Shown in pieces: positions 19,770 to 27,531 of a stretch of DNA of 64,000 nt. Every line of letters starts with the position of its first letter. Positions within the stretch are counted from its first letter, which is position 1. The position numbers were made by a program, and so were the translations under genes. The notes under the pieces were generated by a model that saw only the letters and a list, made by a program, of their open reading frames with translations, did no database searches and had not been told where the DNA came from. Source of the stretch: a virus; IMG/VR virus record IMGVR_UViG_3300021057_000274, positions 186,001 through 250,000 of that record. One strand, written 5' to 3'.

Positions 19770-20404
19770 TAGTAGTTCTGGCCGACGATCGAGCCCATCC
19801 AGATCGCTCCGCCGTCTAGAGTTTGGAAGCAGTACTGATCGATCTTCCCGTTCGTCGAGGTCGGGGTGGGAGCGACTCCGCCGGCCCAACGCACCGACGC
19901 CGGCCAGGTCCACGCTTGCTGAGTGCCGTTGCCGACGAGAAAGAGCACGACGGTCAAGATTTCGTTGGCGATGTTCGGCACGTTCGTGAACGACAGAGTC
20001 GTCACCGAGCCGGTGTTTGAAACGTAGAAAACGTAGCCGTTCGCGAGGTTGAGAGTGAGCGTGCCGCCGGAGATCGTCGGTGAGCTGTAGATGTAGTTAT
20101 TTTCTCGCGCCGAGACGTCGGTGACGAAGATGTCCTTCGTGCCCGCGGTGAAGTTGACCGCCGCCCCCGCGTTCGAGCTGGCGATGATGACGGTGCGAGC
20201 GAGGTTGTTACCCGCCGTCCAGGTGCCGATCCCCGTCTCCCACTCGCCAGTGGTGCCGTTAACCGCGAAGTAGGGGACGGTGTCGTTGTTGGCCACGATC
20301 GCTGAGTAAGCGCGATAGCCCGTCTTGGCTCCCGCGAGAGCGAAGGTGCCGGTACCTGTGGTGGTGCTAGTTTCCCAAACGCGATCGCCAGTCTTGCGTG
20401 CCAT
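19769..20404 (-). CDS. Tail fibre N-terminal/virion attachment-type protein
   Basis: 211 aa from ATG 20404. The first ~100 residues (ARKTGDRVWETSTTTGTGTF, a TVPYFAVN segment, GEWETGIGTWT, LARTVIIASSNAGAAVNFTAGTKDIFV) are the widespread phage domain that precedes tail-fibre modules. The rest (ISGGTLTLNLANGYVFYVSNTG, TVVLFLVGNGTQQAWTWPASVRWAGG) is the domain often found after it in structural proteins that carry receptor-binding ends. It is the first gene of the fibre operon behind a late promoter and is coupled to the RCC1 gene downstream, so it may be the link between baseplate and the RCC1 fibres (inference). Confidence 0.75.
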   Translation of the reverse strand: MARKTGDRVWETSTTTGTGTFALAGAKTGYRAYSAIVANNDTVPYFAVNGTTGEWETGIGTWTAGNNLARTVIIASSNAGAAVNFTAGTKDIFVTDVSARENNYIYSSPTISGGTLTLNLANGYVFYVSNTGSVTTLSFTNVPNIANEILTVVLFLVGNGTQQAWTWPASVRWAGGVAPTPTSTNGKIDQYCFQTLDGGAIWMGSIVGQNY

Positions 20405-20432
20405 GATCTTCTAACAGTGGAGGGTGATCCAC

Positions 20433-20439
20433 TATTTAT
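20433..20439 (-). promoter_or_regulatory. T4-type late promoter
   Basis: Minus strand reads CATAAATAG, 29 bp upstream of the fibre operon's first start codon at 20404. It lies between the second gp25-like gene and the fibre genes, so it likely gives the fibre operon (down to about 2271) its own late transcript. Confidence 0.65.
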
Positions 20440-20448
20440 GATCCAAGC

Positions 20449-21357
20449 TTACCTAACTGGAATCTCGATCTGGAGGTTCTTGGTGACGTTCAGCTCGATG
20501 TAGTTGAGCTTGGCGATCGCGAGGAGCGCGTGACGATCATCGGCGGGAATGACCTGGAGATCGACTAGGGAAACTCGCGGGTCCCGATTGAAGACCTGCT
20601 CGAGGTCGCTGCGGATGACCTGGTGAGTCGTAGGATCTGAGATCTCGAAGGTCGTGATCGGAATCCGGGTACCGAAGCTGTCGACCATGCGAAGACGATC
20701 GCCGCGAGCGGTGAAGATTTCGTTGAGCAGATCCTCCTCGACGCAGTCGATGTTGTAGATCGAAAAGGCCCCGCCGTCCTCGTAGTTGCGGGTGGTGAAG
20801 CCCTTGTAGAACTTCGTGAAGACCGGGGTTGAGCCTGGGAGCTGAACAGGTTGGGCTTGGCTCGCGAGGGGATCTCTCGGCTGAACCAGGTTGAACGGGG
20901 TCAAGATCGGGGTGAAGTCCTCACGACGTCCGACCGCCGCCGCGGTGCCAGCAGCGAGCGCCGCTCCGAGCGACTCGGCGAGCGCGTTCGAGAAGCCAAC
21001 GACGGTGGTGAGGCCGTCACCAGAGAAGTCGACCTCGAGGCCCAGCTGACCGATCGCGCTCATCGCGGCGAGGCCTTGAGACTGACCAGTGAAGCCGGCG
21101 AGCGAGGTCGCCTGCGCGGACGACGTGATCGAGGCTATGGAGCCAGCCTCACCTGCGACCGTTGCGATCGCGACCATGGTCGCGGCAGAGCCAGCGAGAG
21201 CGGTCGCTGACGCGATGACGACTGATTGCGCGATCGCGCCAGAGAGAGCCTGCGAGGTTGATGCGGCTTGCGCCGCCGCAAGCGCGCCTGACAGAGCCTC
21301 CGCCGAGCTAGACGCGGTTACATATCCGGTCGGGTCCCCGGTGAAGAGGAGAAGCAT
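20449..21357 (-). CDS. Second baseplate wedge gp25-like protein with Ala-rich N-terminus
   Basis: 302 aa, ATG at 21357. Residues ~12-120 are Ala/Ser-rich repeats (ALSGALAAAQAASTSQALSG-type); residues ~180-302 form the gp25 domain. That domain closely matches the one encoded at 769-2193: FTKFYKGFTTRNYE, CVEEDLLNEIF, RLRMVDSFGTRIP, IRSDLEQVFNRDPRVS and ELNVTKNLQIEIP. The two proteins are paralogues that have diverged most in the repeat part. T4 has one gp25. Two copies could sit at different wedge positions or one could replace gp53-like functions; this cannot be decided from the sequence. Confidence 0.8.
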   Translation of the reverse strand: MLLLFTGDPTGYVTASSSAEALSGALAAAQAASTSQALSGAIAQSVVIASATALAGSAATMVAIATVAGEAGSIASITSSAQATSLAGFTGQSQGLAAMSAIGQLGLEVDFSGDGLTTVVGFSNALAESLGAALAAGTAAAVGRREDFTPILTPFNLVQPRDPLASQAQPVQLPGSTPVFTKFYKGFTTRNYEDGGAFSIYNIDCVEEDLLNEIFTARGDRLRMVDSFGTRIPITTFEISDPTTHQVIRSDLEQVFNRDPRVSLVDLQVIPADDRHALLAIAKLNYIELNVTKNLQIEIPVR

Positions 21358-21366
21358 CTACCTAGC

Positions 21367-23412
21367 TTATCTAAAGATCGGCGTTGACCACATCTCGCCG
21401 TTCGAAGTATACGAGCCGACGTGCAAGATTGGGATTTTAGTTGCCCCGTCAACGAAGTAGCGAATGAAGATCTTGTGCCCGTAGTAGTGAGAGTATACCT
21501 TTGGCAACTTTACGAAACCTTCTACCTGCCTCGTGAGCATGTCAAACCTATTGATCGCCATCTCACCCGTGTTTTCATAACAGATGAAGTACGCGTATCT
21601 TCCGCCGTTCGCCGCTACATCTTGCGTCGCGCTGTTCCCGTAGAGGGTGATCTGGGACGTCGTCCTGGGCATCCACGGAATGTTATCGATCCAAGCTCCG
21701 TTAGTTCCACCTGCTAAGTCAAAGACGTCAATCTGCGGGCCGCCACCCCTGAAGCTATAACAATACGAGTGGCGAACCGCCTTATCGGCGTCTGGAACGA
21801 TCGAGAACGATCCAAAGAAGTTGTGCCCTGAAGTTCTTGCCACCGATCTAGCGGCAAACCTCGTAGAGCTCCAAGTGTCAGCCGCCATCGACCCGATGGC
21901 GTACGCCGCGTAGACGTACGTGGTAGTGGTGTTTGAGTTTCCTTGGTAGATCAGAAAGTTTGGATACTCGATCACGTACTTGGCGGTCGAGGACGGAGTG
22001 ACAGCCCAGGCGGTTTCCATCGTGTAAACTGGAGATGCCCCAGCGGTGTGACTAGCGATGATGCCGCGCTGACCCACGGCGGTTGGAGTAGCCGTGTCCT
22101 CAACGATCCTGATCTGAAAGTTTCGATACTCGTTTCCGAGCACGCTAGCGTCACCGCTAGCAGCTTGACCTGTCAGAGAGCTAGCTCCAGACGCGGTGGC
22201 CGTGAGAGTCCCGAAGAAGCCGTCACTTGGGTTTCGGTTGTGCGGGACATACAGCTCATCCATCATGAACATGACCGGCTCAGATTGCGACGTGTAGTTG
22301 GTCGTTGACATCGTGCTAACGGCGCCGGTAACGATGTCATAGATGCGAAGGTTGCTCGTCGTGTACTGCGAGTAAATCTTGCCGCTCAAGATCTCGTACG
22401 TGTCGCCGCTCGCTGGGGTAAAGGTGAGCGCGGAATCTAGAGTTACGGTGATCGTCCCGCCGACAAAACCTTGATCCATAACCGGATTCGTCGTATAGGT
22501 AGTGGTGACCCTCGCTCTCACGTAGAACGCGCTGACGTTGCTGAGCGTGTTCGCAAACCAATCCGTGGGCATCGTCCATGTAACCTCGCGGCCGTTTGCT
22601 ACCGACGCGGTGAAGCTAGAGGTGGCATCCGAGACGCCAGACAAGGCGGTCCAAGCCGTTCCGTTCCAATACTCCCAAGCTACGACTCCGCCCACGCCAG
22701 CGGTTCCTGACGCGTAGTTGAAGACGAGCTTGCTAAACTTGGTGGGGAATCCAAACGCGGCGTAGTCTCCGACTACCTCTGATCCGGGAAAGAGAGCCCA
22801 ATCAGCGGTGGAAGAGTTGTTAGCCGCAGTGGTGGTGTTGGTAAACGAGCTCGGAGCTACCACTTGCCAAGTTTGGGTAAACTGAGTGTTGCCAGCGCTT
22901 CCCTCGGTGCTCGCGGTGATGATGCGCTCTTCTACCTTACCCGACCCTCCAGCCGAGCTTCCGATGACCCTGATCTTGTATCCACGCCCGTCTCCACGGT
23001 TCGCCAGAGCGTTGGCGCTTAGGATCGGGGGTACCGTCGGTGTAGGGGACCCAATCGGAGTCCACGTGATTCCTGTCGAGAGCACCACCTTGCTTGTCGT
23101 GTTGCCAGTAGTGATAGATCCACGAGGTCCGTGTGAGGGGGCGAAGACCGCCGTGCCGTCTGAGGATGCGCTAAACGACATCGTGGTAGACGACGTAGAT
23201 TGAATTTGGCGCTTCCATCCGTCGTTCTCTGGATTATACGCGTAGATGATCGAGCTTGAGCTCTGCCCGTAGAGATACATCAACGGGTGTTGATCAGCGT
23301 TGTTACGCATGTCATGAACATACCAGATCGCGTTCGTCTCCCAGTCATGGCGCGCTAGCTGCCGCCAGACCGGGATGTCGAGAAGGTTCTTAAATCCTAG
23401 CGTAGTAGCCAT
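21367..23412 (-). CDS. Virion structural protein (MATTLGFKNLLDIP family)
   Basis: 681 aa, ATG at 23412 overlapping the upstream stop by one base (TAATG). It starts ATTLGFKNLLDIPVWRQLA and has repeated beta-rich stretches such as LANRGDGRGYKIRVIGSSA, VTLDSALTFTPASGDTYEILSG and a second copy-like segment EYRNFQIRIVEDTATP. I associate this with a long hypothetical structural protein of several large myoviruses, often near fibre genes, without an assigned function. No signal peptide or transmembrane segment is seen. Position between gp25-like and small virion genes supports a baseplate or fibre-attachment role (inference). Confidence 0.65.
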   Translation of the reverse strand: MATTLGFKNLLDIPVWRQLARHDWETNAIWYVHDMRNNADQHPLMYLYGQSSSSIIYAYNPENDGWKRQIQSTSSTTMSFSASSDGTAVFAPSHGPRGSITTGNTTSKVVLSTGITWTPIGSPTPTVPPILSANALANRGDGRGYKIRVIGSSAGGSGKVEERIITASTEGSAGNTQFTQTWQVVAPSSFTNTTTAANNSSTADWALFPGSEVVGDYAAFGFPTKFSKLVFNYASGTAGVGGVVAWEYWNGTAWTALSGVSDATSSFTASVANGREVTWTMPTDWFANTLSNVSAFYVRARVTTTYTTNPVMDQGFVGGTITVTLDSALTFTPASGDTYEILSGKIYSQYTTSNLRIYDIVTGAVSTMSTTNYTSQSEPVMFMMDELYVPHNRNPSDGFFGTLTATASGASSLTGQAASGDASVLGNEYRNFQIRIVEDTATPTAVGQRGIIASHTAGASPVYTMETAWAVTPSSTAKYVIEYPNFLIYQGNSNTTTTYVYAAYAIGSMAADTWSSTRFAARSVARTSGHNFFGSFSIVPDADKAVRHSYCYSFRGGGPQIDVFDLAGGTNGAWIDNIPWMPRTTSQITLYGNSATQDVAANGGRYAYFICYENTGEMAINRFDMLTRQVEGFVKLPKVYSHYYGHKIFIRYFVDGATKIPILHVGSYTSNGEMWSTPIFR

Positions 23413-23768
23413 TAAAAGATCCTAGAGCGCATCAAGGCTCCGAAGGCCGCGTTTCTGATCGGAGGATAGAGCATCGTGTTGGGGTCAGAGGAGGCACCGA
23501 GGTTCGTGACCGTCGAGATCGTTCCGCTGCTGATCGTGGTAGACAATGTCGTCGCGGCTTCTACGTTAACACGCATGCGTGCGTTCTGGTCGACCCACCC
23601 GGGTTTAGCAAGGGCGTAGAAGATCTGACGCAACGAGTGCGCGATGTCAGCCAACGTAAAGCGCTGGCGTTTTACCGTTTGGCCAGACTCGTCAACTCCC
23701 GCCTTCTCGGTATCAATGATCGGGCCAGTACCCTCTGGCCCGATCTGTACTCCCTGATTGACTGGCAT
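23412..23768 (-). CDS. Hypothetical virion-associated protein
   Basis: 118 aa, coupled on both sides: its ATG at 23768 overlaps the upstream TAA and its stop overlaps the next ATG. It starts PVNQGVQIGPEGTGPIIDTEK. It has a helical middle (FTLADIAHSLRQIFYALAKPGWVD) and ends in a Ser/Thr-rich stretch. No known domain recognised. Tight coupling to the 681-aa structural gene suggests a partner protein. Confidence 0.65.
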   Translation of the reverse strand: MPVNQGVQIGPEGTGPIIDTEKAGVDESGQTVKRQRFTLADIAHSLRQIFYALAKPGWVDQNARMRVNVEAATTLSTTISSGTISTVTNLGASSDPNTMLYPPIRNAAFGALMRSRIF

Positions 23769-24010
23769 TAGCTAAGCCCCTCTAACCTATTGATCTCAGT
23801 GATGATCGACGCTTCTAACAGAGAACTGATCGCGTCAGCTTGCTCCGGGAGGAGGCGAAGATCTCTCGCCGATTTCCCGACGGCCAGACCGGTCTCGTCA
23901 CGCAACACGTAGATGACGTGTAGCATCCAGTTGCGAGGACCCTGCTGATTAGCAATGATCGTCTCGACGTTCGCGAGCGTGACGTCAGCGATCTGGACCG
24001 ACTTAGGCAT
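23768..24010 (-). CDS. Hypothetical small protein
   Basis: 80 aa, first gene of the coupled set 24010-21367, with a late promoter 28 bp upstream. Mixed alpha/beta composition (VQIADVTLANVETIIANQQGP, then RLLPEQADAISSLLEASIITEI). I do not recognise a family. Its place in a late virion operon is the only hint of function. Confidence 0.65.
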   Translation of the reverse strand: MPKSVQIADVTLANVETIIANQQGPRNWMLHVIYVLRDETGLAVGKSARDLRLLPEQADAISSLLEASIITEINRLEGLS

Positions 24011-24037
24011 CTACTTTTCCGTTAAAGTTCATGCTCG

Positions 24038-24044
24038 TATTTAT
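24038..24044 (-). promoter_or_regulatory. T4-type late promoter
   Basis: Minus strand CATAAATAC, 28 bp upstream of the ATG at 24010. It overlaps the 3' end of the homing endonuclease gene, so the endonuclease sits just upstream of an intact virion-gene promoter. Confidence 0.65.
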
Positions 24045-24751
24045 GTAGATGTGCTAGAGTCCTGATTTGCCCATCTTCCCCGCCAACCCGACTCACGCTT
24101 CAGCCGAAGAGTCTCCTTGATCCGCGCGATCGTCTCAGGACTCCTGGGTCGACCCGTTAGCTTCTCGATCACGCTCACTCTCTGCTCTTCAGTCCAGGGA
24201 GTGCCCGGTTTGCCCCTCTTCACGAGACCCAGCTTGCGCTTGTGCTCATCGGTGCGCGTGGGCATCTTCTTTCCGAGATGGGACTCTGACATCTTTCGCT
24301 TCGTCTCGTCAGAGTGGAGGGGGCGAGGTTTGCCCTTTTGAGACAAGCTGAGGTTTAGGAGGTGCTCCGCGGTCCGGGGTGGCTTCTTTTGACCGCGGTT
24401 CTTGACGGAGATCTTCTCACCTACGGTCTTCAGCGAGGAGTTAACTCCGTGCCAGTGACCTGTACTAATCTTGAGATTATAGTACCGCTTTCCAATTTCA
24501 ACGTCTTTGATCATACCGAGCCATCTAAATTCTTCCTTTAGAAGCTCAGCTCTATCTTGGATGTTCGAAACGAGAATTCGACGCTTGAAGTCTTGAGGGC
24601 GTCGTTTTCGCGAGATATACATCCACTTAGAGCTACAGACATAGCCATCATTTTGGTCGCCCCAGTGTGACCCGATGTAGTAGCGGTTGTGCTTCTTGTC
24701 ACGCCAGATGTATATGAAACCAGAGGTAGATTGCTTTTTAGAAGTAGAAAT
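24041..24751 (-). CDS. GIY-YIG homing endonuclease with NUMOD3 repeats; apparent ATT start
   Basis: The GIY-YIG core (GFIYIWRDKKHNRYYIGSH) is encoded at about 24640-24710, but no ATG, GTG or TTG lies in frame between it and the upstream TAA. The first in-frame methionine (24622) would remove the whole catalytic motif. An ATT at 24751 lies 8 nt after a GGAG and gives a 236-aa protein. After the nuclease domain come RRPQDFKRRILV and NUMOD3 DNA-binding motifs (SDETKRKMSESHLGKKM, SPETIARIKETLRLK). It is a paralogue of the plus-strand gene at 25304. Either it uses ATT, is expressed poorly, or has lost its start. A late promoter sits upstream. Confidence 0.65.
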   Translation of the reverse strand: MSTSKKQSTSGFIYIWRDKKHNRYYIGSHWGDQNDGYVCSSKWMYISRKRRPQDFKRRILVSNIQDRAELLKEEFRWLGMIKDVEIGKRYYNLKISTGHWHGVNSSLKTVGEKISVKNRGQKKPPRTAEHLLNLSLSQKGKPRPLHSDETKRKMSESHLGKKMPTRTDEHKRKLGLVKRGKPGTPWTEEQRVSVIEKLTGRPRSPETIARIKETLRLKRESGWRGRWANQDSSTST

Positions 24752-24779
24752 GAAAATAGCTCCAAGGGTTGCTTAGAGC

Positions 24780-24786
24780 TATTTAT
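24780..24786 (-). promoter_or_regulatory. T4-type late promoter upstream of the homing endonuclease
   Basis: Minus strand GATAAATAG, about 29 bp before the proposed ATT start at 24751. Spacing matches the other late promoters of the window, which supports the upstream (ATT) start over the methionine at 24622. Confidence 0.55.
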
Positions 24787-24807
24787 CAGACGACTAAAAA
24801 GTGTTAC

Positions 24808-25236
24808 TCAGTCTTCCGTGATCGTCGACGACGAGGTCAGGATCGGGGTCACTCCGTTCGCCACCGAGATGTTCGGTGTCACGGTCCCCTTATAGAGCAC
24901 CTTGCCTGCGCCTGAGGACAACGTGCCGACCGCCCAGTGAGTGATCGTCGCGGCGCCGCCCGTGCACTGCGGAAAGTTGATGTTCGCGACAGGGGAGACG
25001 CTGTTCGAGGTTACCACCCATCCGCCCGTGGTGCGTGCGACCGCGACCCGAGCGTACGAGGTGTACGACGTCTCGTTGGTCGTCTGTGAGCCACCCTCAC
25101 CGACATCCGCGGTGTGCAGACTGACGTGGAGGTTGGTGAGCGGCGATGACGCCGCGTTGTCCGCAATGTTCGCGATCGCGGTAGCGTTGAAGATGAGCCT
25201 CAACAGATCGTTTTCGAAGGTATCGCCCTTAGAAAT
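24808..25236 (-). CDS. Virion structural protein (tail/decoration type); apparent ATT start
   Basis: 142 aa if started at ATT 25236, reading (M)SKGDTFENDLLRLIFN, which is how I recall members of this phage structural family beginning (MSKGDTFENDLL). GGAGG lies 6 nt before the ATT. An ATG at 25251 is in frame but places the ribosome binding site inside the gene, so it is unlikely. The body is beta-rich: PLTNLHVSLHTADVGEGG, SYARVAVART, ITHWAVGTLSSGAGKVLYKGTV. The fold type is seen in minor tail or decoration proteins. It is flanked by two GIY-YIG endonuclease genes. Confidence 0.7.
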   Translation of the reverse strand: MSKGDTFENDLLRLIFNATAIANIADNAASSPLTNLHVSLHTADVGEGGSQTTNETSYTSYARVAVARTTGGWVVTSNSVSPVANINFPQCTGGAATITHWAVGTLSSGAGKVLYKGTVTPNISVANGVTPILTSSSTITED

Positions 25237-25249
25237 GATACACCTCCAC

Positions 25250-25256
25250 ATAAATA
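25250..25256 (+). promoter_or_regulatory. Plus-strand late promoter for the homing endonuclease
   Basis: ATAAATA on the plus strand, 48 bp before the ATG at 25304. It faces the minus-strand late promoter at 25299-25305, so the two overlap in transcription direction within one 50-bp intergenic gap. Confidence 0.5.
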
Positions 25257-25257
25257 A

Positions 25258-25283
25258 TTGATCAAGTTACATTGCTTGATCAA
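25258..25283. promoter_or_regulatory. Perfect 9-bp inverted repeat between divergent late promoters
   Basis: TTGATCAAG (25258-25266) and CTTGATCAA (25275-25283) are perfect inverted copies separated by 8 bp. The element lies exactly between the opposing late promoters, so it could be an operator, an RNA hairpin in both leaders, or a trace of the endonuclease insertion. Confidence 0.7.
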
Positions 25284-25298
25284 CTTGGATTCAACCTC

Positions 25299-25305
25299 TA
25301 TTTAT
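25299..25305 (-). promoter_or_regulatory. T4-type late promoter for the flanked structural gene
   Basis: Minus strand CATAAATAG. It is about 63 bp upstream of the ATT start at 25236, and its last bases overlap the ATG of the plus-strand endonuclease gene. Confidence 0.6.
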
Positions 25306-26071
25306 GTCATGTCAATACTTCGGATTTGTTTACCTATGGCGGGACCGAAAGCGTAAACGTTATTACATTGGCTCTCATAGAGGCCGAATCGATGACGGCT
25401 ATATCTCTTCATCGATTTGGATGCGTAGAACTTATCATCGACGTCCAGAAGATTTCAAGCGTCGAATTTTGGTTTATTGCTTTGAAGAGAGCAAGAAAGC
25501 TCTTCATGCTCTAGAACAAGTCTGGCTTGATAAGATCAAGAACGATGAGCTTGGAAAACGCTATTTCAACCTCAAGAAAGCTGCAAGAGGTGGGCAAACT
25601 GACTCTTCAGAAAATATCTCGCGTAAGCAAAAGCTCTCTTGGACTCCAGAAAGAAAAGCCAAGTGGGTCGCTAAGATGGCAGAGTGGCGTGATCGTGACC
25701 CTACCGCTAAGGCAAAGCTCGCGACCATGGTCGGGCGTACCCACTCAATATCAGTGTTAGAAAAGATCGGAGCTGGCAATAAAGGTAAGATCATGTCGAA
25801 CGAAGTGAAGGCCATCATGTCAGAAAAGGCTCAAGCTAGAGCTCACTTAACCGCAGAACGAAATAAACAGCTACATGCTGCTGGCAAGATCGGAATGAGA
25901 GGACGTCAACACTCGGCTGAGACCAAGGCCAAGATGTCTGAAGCAAACCGACTCAGGTGGGCAGCGAAGCGAACTCAAAAAGGCGCCAGGAAGATTAAAC
26001 CGATAACTCTAGACAGCTTGAAAGGCATGATCTCGGCGATCGCCGAAGCTAGAGCTACTGCTCAGCCCTGA
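25304..26071 (+). CDS. GIY-YIG homing endonuclease with NUMOD3 repeats
   Basis: 255 aa from ATG 25304 (a second ATG follows at 25310). GFVYLWRDRKRKRYYIGSHRG is the GIY-YIG core; RRPEDFKRRILV and EQVWLDKIKNDELGKRYFNLKK follow, then NUMOD3-type basic repeats (SNEVKAIMSEKAQARA, SAETKAKMSEANRLRW). The gene runs against the surrounding minus-strand virion genes and overlaps the 3' end of the gp5-like gene by 10 bp. Base use is visibly more A/T-rich than the flanks, a usual sign of a mobile free-standing endonuclease. The likely effect is spread of this locus during mixed infection. Confidence 0.85.
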   Translation: MSCQYFGFVYLWRDRKRKRYYIGSHRGRIDDGYISSSIWMRRTYHRRPEDFKRRILVYCFEESKKALHALEQVWLDKIKNDELGKRYFNLKKAARGGQTDSSENISRKQKLSWTPERKAKWVAKMAEWRDRDPTAKAKLATMVGRTHSISVLEKIGAGNKGKIMSNEVKAIMSEKAQARAHLTAERNKQLHAAGKIGMRGRQHSAETKAKMSEANRLRWAAKRTQKGARKIKPITLDSLKGMISAIAEARATAQP

Positions 26072-27531
26072 TACTTCGCATTCCGTGGCGGTTGGCAACT
26101 CGCGTCCTCTGAGCGGTCCCAGGACTCGTGCTTCGGCACGACCATCTTCGGCTTGACCTGGTCAGCGCCGATGCCTGCCGCGGCCGTCGCCGCCGTCGCG
26201 CCGCCTGCTCCTCCAGTCGTCTCGATCGGTACGTTGGCCGACGATCCGATCGGCCCAACCTTCAGGCCAGTGCTGCTCAAGCTCGTCGTCATCGAGCCGC
26301 CCGACAAGTTAATCAATCCACCAGAGCCGTCAAGCTTCAGGGTGCCGCCGACCGCCTTGACGTCGACGTCGTTCTTTCCAGAGATCGTGACGCTACGAGC
26401 GTCGGCGCGGATGTCGACCCCGTGCGCCGCGTTGACGTGGATCTGACTGGTGGATGATCCGGCCTCCTCGGCGTGGTCGCGCAAGAGCCCGATCGGCTGG
26501 CCAGAGTGCGGCGGCATCGAGCAGACCTCACGCTCCGGGATCGCGCTGCCGGTCGGCCCGTTCGTCGTCTTCAAGTGGATGTCTCGCGAGGCGGTCACCT
26601 TGATGTTGGCCTGCTCGGAGAGGAGCTGAATTCCTAGCTTCCCCTGGATCTTGATCCCGCGCTGCTCTGACACCAGGTTGATCCGCTTCTTGGCGACCAG
26701 GTTGATGTTCGAGTCCGAGTAGAAGTTGATGTCGTTCTCGCTGTGAACGTTGTACTTTCCAGCCCCGTACTGGTTGACCGTACCGGATCCCTCGTCGAGC
26801 TCGAGGTAGCTTCGGCCGCGAGCCGTCGAGATGTAGATCCGCTCGTTCGTGTCATCGATCAAGATCTGACTGCCCGCGGTCGTCCGGATCCGCACGCGGC
26901 AGCGCTCGTCGATGTCAGACATCATCCAGTAATGGCCACCCGGTGTCTTGAAGACGTACATCTGCGAGTCCGCCTTCTCGGGCTCATGCGGCTTGGGCGC
27001 GTAACCGTTATCGGTCGGCTTGTTCTTGTTCTTGTTCGAGGGGTGCGCGATCGAGCGCTCGTACCCACCGATCGTGCGATAGTTGGGATCCTCGGGGCCG
27101 TGCCCCGCCTCGCGCATGTTCTCAACTGTCGGGAGCTCGTTGAGGGACTTGTAAATCCCAGACTCGTCGATGTCGGTCTTGGTCCCCTCGACCGCTTGTG
27201 GGAGGGTGCGGTTGAGCTCTGGCTGGTAGAGACAACCCATCCAAAAGCGGGTGCTCGGGTCACTCTCGAGCGTGCCGACTAGCACCTGCGCTCCGTTCTT
27301 TGGGATCGCCCAGAAACCGTACGCGGTGATTCCGCTCACCTGGTCGTGCTCACGGCCGACCTTTGGGTCAGCTGTCACCCCGCCGAACGGAGAAACGTAA
27401 CGCGCCCACGGCAGGTCCTCCACCTTGAAGTTATACGTGTCAGACGCTGGGATCCAGACCTGGAGGCGTCCCTCTTGCATGGGGTCTGCGTTGTTCTTGA
27501 CGACGCCGATCGAGAGAGTGAGTCCGCTCAT
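26062..27531 (-). CDS. Baseplate hub / spike protein, gp5-like without lysozyme domain
   Basis: 489 aa, ATG at 27531 overlapping the upstream stop. Residues ~1-110 are the OB-fold of gp5/VgrG spikes (GVVKNNADPMQEGRLQVWIP, GAQVLVGTLESDPSTRFWMGCL). Residues ~195-400 are strand repeats typical of the trimeric beta-helix needle (GSQILIDDTNERIYIST, NINLVAKKRINLVSEQRGIKIQG, ARSVTISGKNDVDVKAVGG). The C-terminal VPKHESWDRSEDAS resembles the T4 gp5 end. Unlike T4 gp5 (575 aa) there is no lysozyme segment between OB-fold and needle. Peptidoglycan cleavage is therefore likely left to the M15 peptidase of the tape measure. Its coupled neighbour is a hub candidate. Confidence 0.8.
   Translation of the reverse strand: MSGLTLSIGVVKNNADPMQEGRLQVWIPASDTYNFKVEDLPWARYVSPFGGVTADPKVGREHDQVSGITAYGFWAIPKNGAQVLVGTLESDPSTRFWMGCLYQPELNRTLPQAVEGTKTDIDESGIYKSLNELPTVENMREAGHGPEDPNYRTIGGYERSIAHPSNKNKNKPTDNGYAPKPHEPEKADSQMYVFKTPGGHYWMMSDIDERCRVRIRTTAGSQILIDDTNERIYISTARGRSYLELDEGSGTVNQYGAGKYNVHSENDINFYSDSNINLVAKKRINLVSEQRGIKIQGKLGIQLLSEQANIKVTASRDIHLKTTNGPTGSAIPEREVCSMPPHSGQPIGLLRDHAEEAGSSTSQIHVNAAHGVDIRADARSVTISGKNDVDVKAVGGTLKLDGSGGLINLSGGSMTTSLSSTGLKVGPIGSSANVPIETTGGAGGATAATAAAGIGADQVKPKMVVPKHESWDRSEDASCQPPRNAKYQG

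Noticed and set aside
19770-19913. A 48-residue N-terminal extension of the second RCC1 protein
   Set aside because: Arg-rich, antisense-like composition and inside the neighbouring gene; the ATG at 19769 overlaps the upstream stop as elsewhere in the operon.
26062-27531. A lysozyme domain in the gp5-like spike
   Set aside because: No glycosidase-like segment or catalytic Glu context between the OB-fold and the needle repeats.
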